From positions 1-64,000 of the forward strand of contig NW_027018084.1 in assembly GCF_032854445.1 (NCBI RefSeq): a stretch of 64,000 nucleotides of DNA, written 5' to 3'. This DNA is from Liolophura sinensis (taxonomy: Eukaryota; Mollusca; Polyplacophora; Chitonida; Chitonidae). How positions within the stretch are numbered: the first letter of the stretch is position 1; each line of letters opens with the position of its first letter. Shown in pieces: positions 1 to 10,117 of the stretch. The notes beneath the pieces are model-generated. The model was not told where the DNA came from. It made no database searches and saw only the letters and a list, made by a program, of their open reading frames with translations. The position numbers and the translations under genes are program-made.

Positions 1-168
1 TAAAGGAGCAGAAAGAAAATGATGCAAATATTTGATGATGGAGCGTGAAAAGTTATTTGCAAATGTAGTGATTATTATTATGTAGTTTCGTTTTTTTTTC
101 TGTCAGGGAAAAAGGGTATTTGAAACTATATTTGTATGGTGTGTATTTGGGACCAACTCTTGGTATAT
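1..168 (+). repeat. Single arm of a dispersed foldback element
   Basis: This segment matches, by eye, the left arm of the inverted-repeat element at 45849-46436. Shared blocks are an AAAGGAG...GAAAA start, ACTTATTTGCAAAT-like text, a poly-T run, AGGGTATTTGAAA and TATTTGGGACCAACT. Only one arm is inside the window, so the element is either cut by the window edge or truncated by the SINE fragment that follows it. No coding potential is visible. Confidence 0.5.
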
Positions 169-177
169 TCATTTAGA

Positions 178-222
178 TGATGGGTGTTTTACGCCGTCCT
201 CAAAAACATTTCACTCAATAGA
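178..222 (-). mobile_element. SINE tail fragment
   Basis: The GGTGTTTTACGCCGT...CTCAA...CATTTCACT signature of the main SINE family's 3' tail is present, reversed. Only the tail survives. Confidence 0.6.
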
Positions 223-234
223 CCAAATTTTAGG

Positions 235-719
235 ACAAATCAGCAATTTCTGCTATATGAAATCGACATTGTGTACGACATAAAATTTTTATACTGCCGG
301 GTAAAAGCTTCTTTGTCGTCGTTGGACGGTTATAAATTGTTGTAATCTATGCACCAATGAAAATCTCTCCACATTTGTTCAATAATCAAGCTTGTAGTAC
401 GACGTCTCTTGTCTGTTATTTACGGACCTCCTCCAACCCCTCCTGCGACTTCTATGTGAATCATACTGCACTAACAGGCAGAATGGGGCTTGCGATTTAC
501 CCCCACTTTATGGCAGCTGTGACATGCCATTAGTACATAATTCTCAGATAATTTTATAATCACGTTATTTCTACCAAAACTCAGCTCGGTATAAGTCACT
601 TGCATAAATTTTATTTGTAATTTCATATAAACTGTTTATTCAATGTCGGATTTAATATAATTTTAAAGATTATATCCTTTCATTAAATTGTCACACTTGT
701 GGCCTTGTGGTTGGGGGTT
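235..719. other. AT-rich sequence, nothing recognised
   Basis: No long open frame, repeat period or known element was recognised in this stretch. Confidence 0.4.
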
Positions 720-806
720 CGCATCATTGGCGCTTGCTACTTGTGTCCGCATTATTGGCGCTTGCTACTTGTATTCGCATTATTGGCGCTTGCTACTTGT
801 GACATG
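720..806 (+). repeat. 28-bp tandem repeat, three copies
   Basis: The core ATTGGCGCTTGCTACTTGT occurs three times at 28-bp spacing with only a few substitutions, a young short minisatellite. Confidence 0.85.
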
Positions 807-892
807 TTTGGGACCTCATTGACATAATTCTGAATATGCAGTTTTCCCAAGTGATGATACATGTACGTTAATACTTGAGCGACGTACGAGAC

Positions 893-985
893 AACATTTT
901 TCACCTTGGCGGAACCAGTTCTCACCTGGTGGGACCAGTTCTCACCTCAGTTCTCACCTGGGAGGAACCAGTTCTCACCTGGGTG
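893..985 (+). repeat. Short imperfect repeat around AGTTCTCACCT
   Basis: AGTTCTCACCT recurs four times with uneven spacing (about 16-24 bp). A short open frame across it is a product of the repeat and not evidence of a gene. Confidence 0.65.
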
Positions 986-1449
986 AAAGCAGTTCCCATT
1001 TGGGTGGAAATCTGTGTGCTTGGAGAATGCCTAACCCCAACATTCCCCAAGAACCCGCTGCACCCAGAGCAGCGCCTTTGCAACTGAGCCATCGAGGGCT
1101 CGTTGTCTTTGATTTTCTATAGAGTCAAGGTTTTCCTAGATCTGTAAAAAAATTGTTTTATTAGAGTGTCTGTCTTTGATAAATTATCATCAGTGTTGTT
1201 CTTAATTGATGATGATTATTAATGATTATTGGTGCTTCGTTGCCTTATGAATTAATGCAGTAGAATACGTATTTAGAAAGCATCTCTCCAACAGTATTAT
1301 TATTTCCGGTTTGTCTCGTTCTGCTTGTTACCTTGATTAACTACAATGAATCCGTAGGAGGTATTGTTTGAGCAATAATATTTATACCGTGTATAATTGA
1401 TTGGTTGACTCGTATTTCACGCCGCGTTTAAAAATATTTTACTTAATTA
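986..1449. other. No gene recognised
   Basis: Mostly unassigned sequence. The last 50 bases contain a worn copy of the SINE tail (TATTTCACGCCGCG...AATATTTTACTTA), into or beside which the next, fresher SINE is placed. Confidence 0.35.
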
Positions 1450-1450
1450 A

Positions 1451-1712
1451 TTTATTTATTTGATTGGTGTTTTACGCCGTACTCAAGAATATTTCACTTA
1501 TACGACGGCGGCCAGCATTATGGTGGGAGGAAACCGGGCAGAGCCCGGGGGAAACCCATGACCATCTGCAGGTTGCTGGAAGACCTTCCCACTTACGACT
1601 GGAGAGGAAGCCAGCATGAGCTGGACTTGAACTCACAGCGACCGCATTGGTGAGAGGCTTCTGGGTCATTACGCTGCGCTAGCGCGCTAACCGACTGAGC
1701 CACGGAGGCCCC
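1451..1712 (-). mobile_element. Near full-length tRNA-derived SINE
   Basis: This is the best reference copy of the main SINE family in the window. Read on the minus strand it starts with a tRNA-like head (GCCTCCGTGGCTCAGTCGG, an A-box-like block, then GAGTTCAAGTCC, a B-box-like block). A central domain follows (CTTCCCAC...AACCTGCAGATGGTCATGGG, CCCGGGCTCTGCCCGG, CCACCATAATGCTGGCCGCC). The tail is TATAAGTGAAATATTCTTGAG, TACGGCGTAAAACACCAATC and an AAAT-rich end. The head implies RNA polymerase III transcription and mobilisation in trans by a LINE; that is knowledge of SINEs in general. Confidence 0.9.
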
Positions 1713-1777
1713 GTATTTCACTTAAGGCTGTCAGGTTTATCTGTGGAGGAAGCTGGAGTGACCAGTAAAGCACAGAG

Positions 1778-2720
1778 TGTGGAACTTTTCTAAGCTATGG
1801 ATTGCAACCTACGCAGTAGAAATTTTTCCGGCTTCAAGCGGCATCCTACCCAATAGAATTCTTCCGTTTACAAGGGGAATCCTACCTAGTAGAACTTTTT
1901 TTGCTACAGTTAGCAACCTACCAAGTAGAACATTTCTGGCCACAAGGAACAATCGACCTAGTAGAACGTTTCCGGTTACATATGTTGACTTCCTGGTAGA
2001 ACTTTCTGAGCTACAACTGGCAACTTACCTAATAGAACTTTTCGGCTACAAGTGTCGATCTACCTAATAGACATTTTTCTGCTACATGGTCAACCTATCT
2101 AGCAGAACTTTTCGACTAGAAGTGTAACATGCCTTGTAGAACTTTGCGAACTAGAATTGTTAAGCTACCTAGTAGATCCTTTCCGGCTATAGATGGCAAT
2201 CCACCTAGTAGATCTTTTCCGGCTACAAGTGCAGCCTTGCTCATAGAACTTCCAGAGTTACAACCGGCAACCTGTATGTAGTAAAACTTTTCCAACTACG
2301 AGTGACAAGCTAGCTTGTAAAACTTTTCCAGGTACGAACCTCAAGCTAGCGTGTAGAACATAGATACGAGTGGCGGGGTAGCATGTAGAATTTAGGTACG
2401 AGTACCAAGCTAGCTTCTAGAACTATTCTACCTACCAGTTCCAAGCTATATTCTAGCACTTTTCCTGCCACGAGTGCCAAACTAACACGTAGAACATAGA
2501 TACAAGTACCAATCAAGCATGTAGAACTTAGGTACGAGTGGCAAGCTGGCGCGTAGAATTTTTCCGGTGACGAGTGGCTAGCTAGCTTGTAGAACTTTTT
2601 CAGCCACGTGTGGCAAGGTAGCAATTCGAACTTTTCCAGCTACGAGTTGCTGGGTAATGTGTAGAACTTTTTCAGCCATAAGTGGCAAGCGGAAATCTAA
2701 CGTATAGAACATCCCCTGCT
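1778..2720 (+). repeat. Degenerate ~40-bp minisatellite (GTAGAACTTTTCCGGCTACA type)
   Basis: Blocks of the form CTAGTAGAACTTTTCCGGCTA followed by CAAGTGGCAA recur roughly every 38-42 bp for about 0.94 kb, with heavy substitution and small indels, so the array is old. It shares the CTACAAGTGGCAAGCTA core with the array at 3478-4111. Short open frames on both strands follow the repeat and are not genes. Confidence 0.8.
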
Positions 2721-3081
2721 ATGGCGGCATGCCAAGCTAGAAAATAAGATTTTTCTGGCCACTATATCTTAAAAGTATTAAAATATCATAAAATCTTTCA
2801 TTGGTAACAAATGACAAACTACAATGAAGCACATTACTGATTATAAGAATAGGAAGCAAGCATGCAGTAGTTTACTGATTCAGGGTGTCAAGCTACAGTG
2901 CGGAGTGTATTTATGATGGTAAGTTATGGAGAGTTTTGGTTTTAAATTATCCATAAGCGGAGAGTTACAAGTGTCTTTCCGACAAGATGTCATCGTCTGT
3001 CATCATCATCACCTATCATTTGTACAATATTGGAAACCACTATCACTTTCCTTTGTGAATTATAACGAATCTCGGGAGCTT
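2721..3081. other. No gene recognised
   Basis: Weak echoes of the neighbouring repeat (CAAGCTACAGTG) persist to about 2900; the remainder is unassigned. Confidence 0.35.
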
Positions 3082-3321
3082 CCGTGGCCAAAATGGTTAG
3101 CTTGCCAGCGCGGTGCAATGGCTTAGGATTCTCTCATCAGTACGTCGCTGTGAATTCAACTACAGCCCATGCTGGCTTCCTCTCCGGCCGTACGTGGGAA
3201 GGTCGCTCAGCAACCTGCGGATGGTCGTGGGTTTCTCCCGGGCTCTGTCCGGTTTCCTCCCATCGTATGAGTGGAATATTCTTGACTGCGGCATAAAACA
3301 CACATCAAATAATCAATAAAC
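3082..3321 (+). mobile_element. SINE, near full length
   Basis: Head (CCGTGGCCAAAATGGTTAGC, then GTGAATTCAACTACAGCCC), central domain (CGTGGGAAGGTCGCTCAGCAA, TCCCGGGCTCTGTCCGG) and tail (GGAATATTCTTGACTGCGGC, ATCAAATAATCAATAAA) are all present. The B-box-like block is mutated. Confidence 0.88.
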
Positions 3322-3477
3322 GTATCTCACACTGCATTTCAACCACATTCATTCGCAAGGCCTGTGGTATAGATTATTTTATTCGGGAACACGCTTGCTT
3401 GTTCCCAAAACTGTATGTGTATTTGTATGTTTTGTTTTTGGAACACATTTGTCGGCATGGTGATTTTTCTGGCTCGT

Positions 3478-4111
3478 AGAAATTAGCTACGTTGTGGTGC
3501 TCTTTCAGCTACGACTGTCAAGCCATAGCATGGAGAGTTTTACCATATGTGTAAGTGGCAAGATGCAATGAAGTACTTTACTTGCTACAAGTGGCAAGCT
3601 ACCATGAGGTACTTTACTAATTACACTTAAATGTCAGTCTGCGATGGAGTACTTTACTACTTACAAGTGTTAAGCTACCATGTAGTGGTTTGCCTCTTGT
3701 AAGTGTCAAGCTACCGTGTGGTACATCTGTACCATGAAATACTTTACTTATTATACAACTGGCAAGCTACAATGAAATACTTTACTTGCTACAAGTGGCA
3801 AGCTACGATGAAATACTTTATTTGCTATACAGGTGGAGAGCTACCATGAAAGACTTTGCTTGCTACAAGTGGCAAGCCACCATGAAATACTTCAATTGCC
3901 ACAAGTGGAAGATACCATGAAATATTTTACTTGCTACAGGTGGCAAGCTTCCATGAAATACTTTACTTGCTACAAATGACAAGCTACCATTAAGTGCTTT
4001 ACCATTAGTGCCAAGCTGCAGAGGTACATTTTTGGCTACGAATGTCGATCTGTACCATGAAGTTTTTTTACTTCACGGTTCTACAAGTTGCAAGCTACCC
4101 GGAAGTAGCTT
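3478..4111 (+). repeat. Degenerate 36-38-bp minisatellite (CTACCATGAAATACTTTACTTG type)
   Basis: CTACCATGAAATACTTTACT alternating with TGCTACAAGTGGCAAG repeats about 16 times. It is probably the same ancestral array as 1778-2720, from which it is separated by unrelated sequence and the SINE at 3082-3321. Confidence 0.8.
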
Positions 4112-4360
4112 GATTTATGTGAATGGTGTTTTACCTCGAACTCAAGAATACTTTAATTATACGACGGGTGCCAGCATTATGGAGGGAGGAAATAGAGCAT
4201 AGCGTGGGGAAAACCCACGACCATCCGCAGGTTGCCGATGGATCTTCCCACGTACGACCGGAGAGGAATCCAACATCAGCTGGACTCACAACGACCACAG
4301 TACTCCTGGGTCATTGCGCCGTGCTGGAGTGCTAACCTCTTCGGCCACGGACGCCTCCTA
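4112..4360 (-). mobile_element. SINE, near full length, diverged
   Basis: Tail (GGTGTTTTACCTCGAACTCA), central domain (CATTATGGAGGGAGGAAATAG, ACCATCCGCAGGTTGC) and head (CTAACCTCTTCGGCCACGG) are recognisable, reading on the minus strand. Substitutions suggest an old copy. Confidence 0.85.
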
Positions 4361-4375
4361 CTTAATTATTACAAG

Positions 4376-4497
4376 TGGATGGTGGTGGGTTTCTACATTG
4401 CTCGGCCTGGTTTCTTCCTATCATAATGTTGACCGCTGTCGTTTAAGTGAAATATTCTAGAGTATTTGACGTAAAACTCCAATCAAATAAATATGTA
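4376..4497 (+). mobile_element. SINE, 5'-truncated
   Basis: Only the second half of the central domain (GGTGGGTTTC, CCTGGTTTCTTCC, CATAATGTTGACCGC) and the tail (GTGAAATATTCTAGAG, CCAATCAAATAAATA) remain. It faces the previous SINE tail-outward, giving a head-facing pair. Confidence 0.82.
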
Positions 4498-4599
4498 AAT
4501 ATTTGTAAGTGACCAAGTATACTTCTTATAAGTGTCTAGTCTATCTACGCCAGGCCGTTCTAACCTACCGGCGGTAGACTTACGGCTATACAGTCCTCT

Positions 4600-4790
4600 G
4601 CCCAAGGAGAGTAAGAAGTATCAAGGTACTATGTAGTACCAGAAGTTTATTACCCAAAAGTATGCAACTTCCCTATAGCTAGTTTCCACGGCATATTACA
4701 CATATTACATCATCTGTAGAAGCTCGTGCCACCTGGTGGATAAATATCTCTTGAGTGGAAATTGTGAACTGAATCACAATTTTAAGTCAT
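4600..4790 (-). mobile_element. Half copy of the 9328-9723 inverted-repeat element
   Basis: CAACTTCCCTATAGCTAGTT, CCACGGCA, AGAAGCTCGTGCCACCTG and CTCTTGAGTGGAA match, in order, the complement of the right part of the element at 9328-9723. The rest of the element is missing, so this is a truncated relative. Confidence 0.65.
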
Positions 4791-4949
4791 ATGACGACGA
4801 AGGAATCTAAGAGGCTTGTGTTTTTTAAATTATGTATATTAAATCACTACTTTCCTAAAGCAAATAGACCTATAAGCCTGCTGCAGCATGTATGAATAAC
4901 TGCTACAAATCTAAGCTGCATCATTTTGAGTAAATGCTTCAGTGTAAGG

Positions 4950-5122
4950 TGCTGGCTTCCTCTCCGGCCGTAAGTGGGAAGGTCTGCCAGCAACCTGCGA
5001 ATGGTCGTGGGTTTTCCCCGGGCTCTGCCCGGTTTCCACCCACCATAATGCTGACCGCCGTCGTATAAGTGAAATATTCTTGAGTACGGCGTAAAACACC
5101 AATCAAATAAATAAATAAGTAT
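4950..5122 (+). mobile_element. SINE, 5'-truncated, well preserved
   Basis: It begins inside the central domain (GCTGGCTTCCTCTCCGGCCG) and runs through a near-consensus tail to AATCAAATAAATAAATAA. The tRNA head is absent, as expected from incomplete reverse transcription. Confidence 0.9.
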
Positions 5123-6251
5123 AAGGTTTACTCATCATTAGTAAAAGTTTACCAATGTAAGTATTAACCTATATGCATCACACAAGTAAACGTATACGTT
5201 TATGTGAAGTGAAGCTTCACTGAATCGGATGTAGCCTAGCAGCACCCTTTTCAGACAAAGATTGCTGGAAAATGTGAAAGGTGATAGCTCTCAAAGCAAC
5301 TTTGTTGGGGCCGGGACAGCCTGAATTGTGACTGCTAAGCTGGCTCCGCGTTACCAATAAGTTCATCGCTGACGTCAATTTCGAGAATTTCCGACCATTA
5401 GTGGAAATAATCATAAAAAGAGTGGTTACATATAAAATATGTCTTATTTTTTTTGTTTGATATAACTTTCTTCAATTCCCATAAAAAATCTTCGTATTAG
5501 AGATTCTTTTACGTATCTTTCAAGTAAAACGTGTATCATGTCGATCGGCGCTATCGCCACGCTAAGGAAGTCGAACGGCACTATCACCACGCTAAGGAAA
5601 GTCGAACACTAGAACTGGGAAGTTAAAAAGAAACCAACACTTTTCGTTTTGATACATATCCATAGTTAACTATATCAAGGGCTTCTATTTGGCCTATTCA
5701 CTAATTTCGCGCAAGTTTAAAAAAAAACACTTATACATACATAACTTCTGAAAGATAAAGGAGAACATTCGCACCTGTCACGAATTTATGTTTCAAAAGG
5801 CAAAACTTGTAAACTGTTAATAATTTATAGTTCCGGGTGCAATCTGTATAAACTACCGGAACATTACCTTCTCTTTTAGTTTCACAGAGTTTCCAGATAG
5901 ATAGGACCATGCTTACCTTATAAGGTGCGATACCACGGAAAAAATTGTCAGTCCAGAGGCTTAACAACAGGAAGAGGCTCTTCTAAAATGTACTGATTTG
6001 TGGTTTAGTTTCTAAAGTAACCGAAAAACTACCAGAATACTTCAAAAAGAATCAAATCTGCCATTGAAGTCAACCTGACTAGTTAAAAAAACAGGTGGAC
6101 AATTCTTAAATGAGACAGAAGAATTGCTGACTAAAAACTTCAACAAGAATCAAATCTATCAATGAAGTCAACCTGACTGGTCAAAAACGGACGGACAACT
6201 CTTAAATGAGACAAAAACATTGCTGACTAAACTTTAGTATCCAACACTACT
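5123..6251. other. No gene recognised
   Basis: Two similar ~33-bp blocks near 5545-5610 (CGGCGCTATCGCCACGCTAA and relatives) form a two-copy repeat. Two ~120-bp blocks near 6030-6110 and 6140-6225 (AATCAAATCT...GAAGTCAACCTGACT) form another direct repeat just upstream of the leucine-rich-repeat fragment. The rest is unassigned. Confidence 0.45.
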
Positions 6252-6760
6252 ATGGAAGTGTGCACTTTTGTAGTGGGGATTGTTATCTTTCATGCGGCGA
6301 ACGGGGCGAACCATGTTGATCTCAACAACAAAGGACTGAGGGTCGTAGCTACAAATATTCCATCAACAACAGAAAGCCTAGATTTGAGTTGGAATCTTCT
6401 GGAAACGATGAATCAATGGAATTCTAACTTGTGAGGTTAGAACCATCAGCGTTCGAGGGATTATCACAACTACGCTTCCTGGATCTAGGCAACAACCGAT
6501 TTGTGCTGGTGTATGAATCCTATCTACCCACAGTATTTTATCCTACACAAAAGCTAGAGATCCTAAATATGGCTAAAAATAGCCCTGGCTATTCATCCCG
6601 TGCGTATCAGTTTCCAGACGAGATATTCAGCAGCCTGATATCACTGAAGGAGTTGACTGTTGACGAGCCGTTGCACAATGTTTCATTTGGACCGGGCGTC
6701 ATGAGCATGTCTCAGCTTAAAAGTCTGTCCGTTTACTGTTGGGAATTTGGAAGCCTGTAG
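6252..6760 (+). pseudogene. Truncated, frameshifted leucine-rich-repeat receptor fragment (Toll-like receptor type)
   Basis: The first frame (6252-6434) starts with a hydrophobic signal-peptide-like segment (CTFVVGIVIFHAANGA) and enters a leucine-rich region (VDLNNKGLRVVATNIP, LDLSWNLLETM). A stop follows at 6432-6434 and the similarity continues in another frame to 6760, with LRFLDLGNNRF, LEILNMAKNSP and LKELTVDEPL spaced like LRR units. Membrane-anchored pattern receptors of the Toll type start this way, but here about 165 residues remain, with no transmembrane or TIR part. The 10 bases at the break resemble GT...AG yet are too short for an intron, so a frameshift is likelier. An A-run at 6917-6931 follows. 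It may be a decayed duplicate of a receptor gene elsewhere. The LRR call is firm; the TLR assignment is inference. Confidence 0.7.
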
Positions 6761-6769
6761 AACAATGCC

Positions 6770-7790
6770 ATATTCAGTTATAGTCATAGACAGAGATTTC
6801 TTCAGGATTAATGTAATTTGAACATATGAAATTATTCAGCATTAAATTCTTATCAAGCAATAGTGCTGACACTGTACAGGCCATACATTAAGTTGTGTGG
6901 TGAAATATTAAAAATTTAAAAAAAAAAAAAAATGCTCCTTACATCTCACGTGACAGTCATGTGATGTATTATCAAAGAAGATGATACTGTCGCTGTGCGG
7001 AATCCTTGTCAAATGAACTGGGGAAAATATCTGATCGATAGAAGGAATTTGATTGGCCATCGATTACTGACGTCATTCGTCTTTGTGTGGCGTAAAAGGG
7101 CAGAAACACCATTTCATACACGGCTTCTGCGATGGATGCATGATTCCGAAAGTTGAGGGGTGGCAACGATACTCTGCAGGGTAAGTCTGAGAGAAAACAT
7201 TTGTATTTACATCTCTGTGTGATAAGACAATATCTGTTAAGGCAAAGGGGTTGATATCGACTACTGTGCCATTAAATACACATCGAGCGAGGCTAGCCGA
7301 CGGTGGTTTCGCACATGATGTACGGCCATTGTGGCTTCACTGCTTCGGCCTCCCGTGTGATACAGCGACCGGCCAGGCTGACGTATCCTCCACTCGTACA
7401 CGCATAAACTACCATGCTGATCGATGCAGAACAAAGGCTGCACACTGAATGCGGTGTACATGTGTCCGTCAATGTGTCTGCCTGTATAAACTACCAGCTG
7501 GCAATCATTAACGCGTTTTAGGCGAGATCTGTTGCCAGGATGGAGATAAAAAAAGTGCTGGATGCGATGGGGAAATGTGGCACGGGTGAAGTGGGAGAGA
7601 GATATTCTTGCAGCAGAGCAGGATATATATTGGTTGTTCTATGCCCGTTACAATAATTGACTGATCACAACAACGCACTAAATAAATCCTCACGGCCGAA
7701 AATGATACACTGCATTAAACTTAAAAAAATAAATGAAGAAATGAATAAGATAAATAAATACTAAGTAAAGAATCCAGCTCATTAATCAAC
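6770..7790. other. No gene recognised
   Basis: Apart from the A-run at 6917-6931, no feature was recognised. Short open frames overlap on both strands near 7250-7460 without any family resemblance. Confidence 0.4.
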
Positions 7791-7793
7791 AAC

Positions 7794-7863
<70 letters not shown>

Positions 7864-7870
7864 GTATATA
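7791..7870. repeat. (AT)n microsatellite
   Basis: About 75 bases of nearly pure alternating AT with a few interruptions (TATACATATA, TATGTATATG). Confidence 0.95.
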
Positions 7871-8009
7871 TTGCTGTAGGTTTATAAATTTATTTAATGC
7901 CAGCATGGGACACATGTCATGTCAAAGGTACGGCTATATGATAAGACTGCTATAATAGACAAGAAGGTTATATCTCAGTGGTTTTTCGAGGTCATTTTAA
8001 CTTTTTATC

Positions 8010-8160
8010 TTCGACTGTACGTGGGAAGGTCTTGCAGCACCCTGCGAATGGTGGTGGGTTTCCCCCGGGGTATGTCCAGTTTCCTCTCACCATAATGTTG
8101 GCCGCCGTCGTATAAGTGAATATTCTTGAGTACGGCGTAAAACACCAATCAAATAAATCG
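8010..8160 (+). mobile_element. SINE, 5'-truncated
   Basis: It starts at the GTACGTGGGAAGGTCTTGCA block of the central domain and continues to CACCAATCAAATAAAT. The head is missing. Confidence 0.88.
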
Positions 8161-8249
8161 TATACAATACGTTAACTGAATGTAATCAACCGTTCAGCCC
8201 ACTAAAACTGCATGTTTTTTGGGAAGGACCCATGCATTCATTGATATTA

Positions 8250-8485
8250 CACTCTAAAAAGCTGATCTGTTAAATTGACAGAATACATTGTGTTTCCAGT
8301 TAAACCTGGCGGCCGTCATATATGTGTATAGCGTTAAACACCTATCGATCAATAGAATACCTTTGTTGGTGTATGGGAGTATGTTACTTCCCTTTACACC
8401 TGATATTATGTTGCAGTGACATTATGTTTTGTATCGAACTACTAAGAAAATATATTATATTACATTTAACAGAATTTTTAGAGTG
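8250..8485. mobile_element. Miniature inverted-repeat element (CACTCTAAAAA ends)
   Basis: The left end CACTCTAAAAAGCTGATCTG, then TTAAAT, is the near complement of the right end, which reads TTAACAGAATTTTTAGAGTG. Element length is about 236 bp and there is no coding region, which fits a non-autonomous DNA transposon. No clear target duplication was found. Confidence 0.6.
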
Positions 8486-8968
8486 CAATGACATGGTTTC
8501 CACGACCATACTTCTTACAGCACATATGCCTCTCTGTGTACGCTCGCTTTACAGCACTGCCACCACTTGACAAGCTTGGCCTTTGGAGCCTGGGTGACGC
8601 ACGAATATGCTCATTAGGCTTAGACTCACCACTGCATGGTTTCCTCGCAGTGAACCATTTAATCAGTATTCATTAATAAAATTGTTTCAGGTGCTAGGTT
8701 GGAATCATTTTGTACATACTTTAGATAAAGAGAATACACGTGTATAGGTATAATAAGAAACAATGGCTGACAGAGTTAGTCTGTTTTCTGACATCACTTC
8801 CTGCCTCATCACCACGGCCCCAGTGACCTCAGAGTTGTTTAAGTTTTCTTTACAAATGTGCTATAATGGTGGAAGTGATGTAAAGCGAAGATAGAGAGCT
8901 GTGCATGCGCTGTAAGCAGTATGTTCCACGACCTGCCGATCTGCTATCAAATTAGCACCTGCAGTGTA
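8486..8968. other. No gene recognised
   Basis: Unassigned sequence between an inverted-repeat element and a SINE. Confidence 0.35.
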
Positions 8969-9217
8969 TTTGTTTATTTATTTAATTGGCGTTTTACGCC
9001 GTTCTCAAGAATATTTCACTTATATGCGACGGCGGCCAGCAATGTGGTGGGTGGAAACCGGTTAGAACCCGGGGAACCACGATAATCCGCAAGATGCTGG
9101 CAGACCTTCTCACGTATGGTCGGAGAGGAGGCCAGCATGAGCTGGACTTGAACACACAGAGACCGCATTGGTGAGAGGCTTCTGCGTCATGCTAACCACC
9201 TCGGCCATGGTGGCCCC
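8969..9217 (-). mobile_element. SINE, near full length
   Basis: Tail (TTTATTTAATTGGCGTTTTA, CTCAAGAATATTTCACTTAT), central domain (GCGACGGCGGCCAGCAATGT) and head (GGACTTGAACACACAGAGACC, CTAACCACCTCGGCCATGG) are present in order for a minus-strand copy. There is a deletion in the anticodon-side part of the head. Confidence 0.9.
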
Positions 9218-9235
9218 CGCTGTTGCGATGTAACG

Positions 9236-9306
9236 TATGTACATATGTATGTATGTATATTACGTACGTATGTATGTATGTATGTTACATACGTATGTAT
9301 GTATGC
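9236..9306. repeat. (GTAT)n microsatellite
   Basis: Runs of GTAT/ATGT with TACGTACGTA interruptions; the interruptions make it locally palindromic. Confidence 0.9.
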
Positions 9307-9327
9307 TTGGGGTTTCACGTCGTATCA

Positions 9328-9723
9328 GAAGCCCATTACCTAGAAGTATGTAACTTTCTTATAGCTAGTCCCCACGGCACTTTACACTTTTATTCGATCT
9401 CTAACACATTATGTGGCGCATCGGCGCAGTCATGTATTTTTCTTTCTCTCTGTTGCGCAGCAAACGTTTGAGAAACAACTCATGTATAATGGTTTCGGTT
9501 GTGATGAAATAGACGTTAAAAAAAAAGACCGGTTTAACGGTGTGACCAGTTCTTGTAGCAACGTTTACAATTAGATTTCCCATGATTCTGTTCATAATTT
9601 CCACTCAAGAGGTTGGCCTATTTCTCCATCAGGTGGCGCGAGCTTCTACACATGACGCTACATGTGTACTGTGCCGTGGAGACTAGCTATAGGGAAGTTG
9701 TTTACTTCTAGGTAATGGACTTC
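9328..9723. mobile_element. Inverted-repeat element with ~60-bp arms
   Basis: GAAGCCCATTACCTAGAAGT followed by CTTATAGCTAGTCCCCACGG on the left is complemented on the right by CCGTGGAGACTAGCTATAGG followed by ACTTCTAGGTAATGGACTTC. The arms span about 9328-9388 and 9664-9723. The ~275-bp interior has no convincing coding frame. A partial relative lies at 4600-4790, so this is a dispersed family, most simply a non-autonomous DNA transposon. Confidence 0.8.
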
Positions 9724-10117
9724 AAGGTGTGTCCTGCATCCTAGACGTGTTTGTTTTTCTGCTATCGGTATTCCTATTTTTACCGTATGCTATCTTTATT
9801 TAAACATCTGCAAATTTAAGTGATTTGTTACTTTAATTGGATTAGACGAAATTAAAATACAGATCTGAAAATATTATCTAATTTAGGCCTACCTCTATCA
9901 TGCGTATCATAAGTTTTAATTGCTTTTACTATAGTAGTTTTCTCCAGATAATGAGTGCAGGATAATTTAAGCGGAAGAAAATATATATACTAGTATATTG
10001 CTGATACCTTAAATATGACCCAGAAATGAAAGACCGTACAAGCCATCCAAATCTGATTTGTCTTTTGAAGTCACTATATACTCACTATATACATTCCAGC
10101 AGGTCAGACACTCTAAA
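9724..10117. other. No gene recognised
   Basis: AT-rich unassigned sequence. Confidence 0.35.

Noticed and set aside
6424-6445. A tiny intron joining the two leucine-rich-repeat frames
   Set aside because: The GT...AG candidate is about 10 bases, far below any workable intron; a frameshift is simpler.
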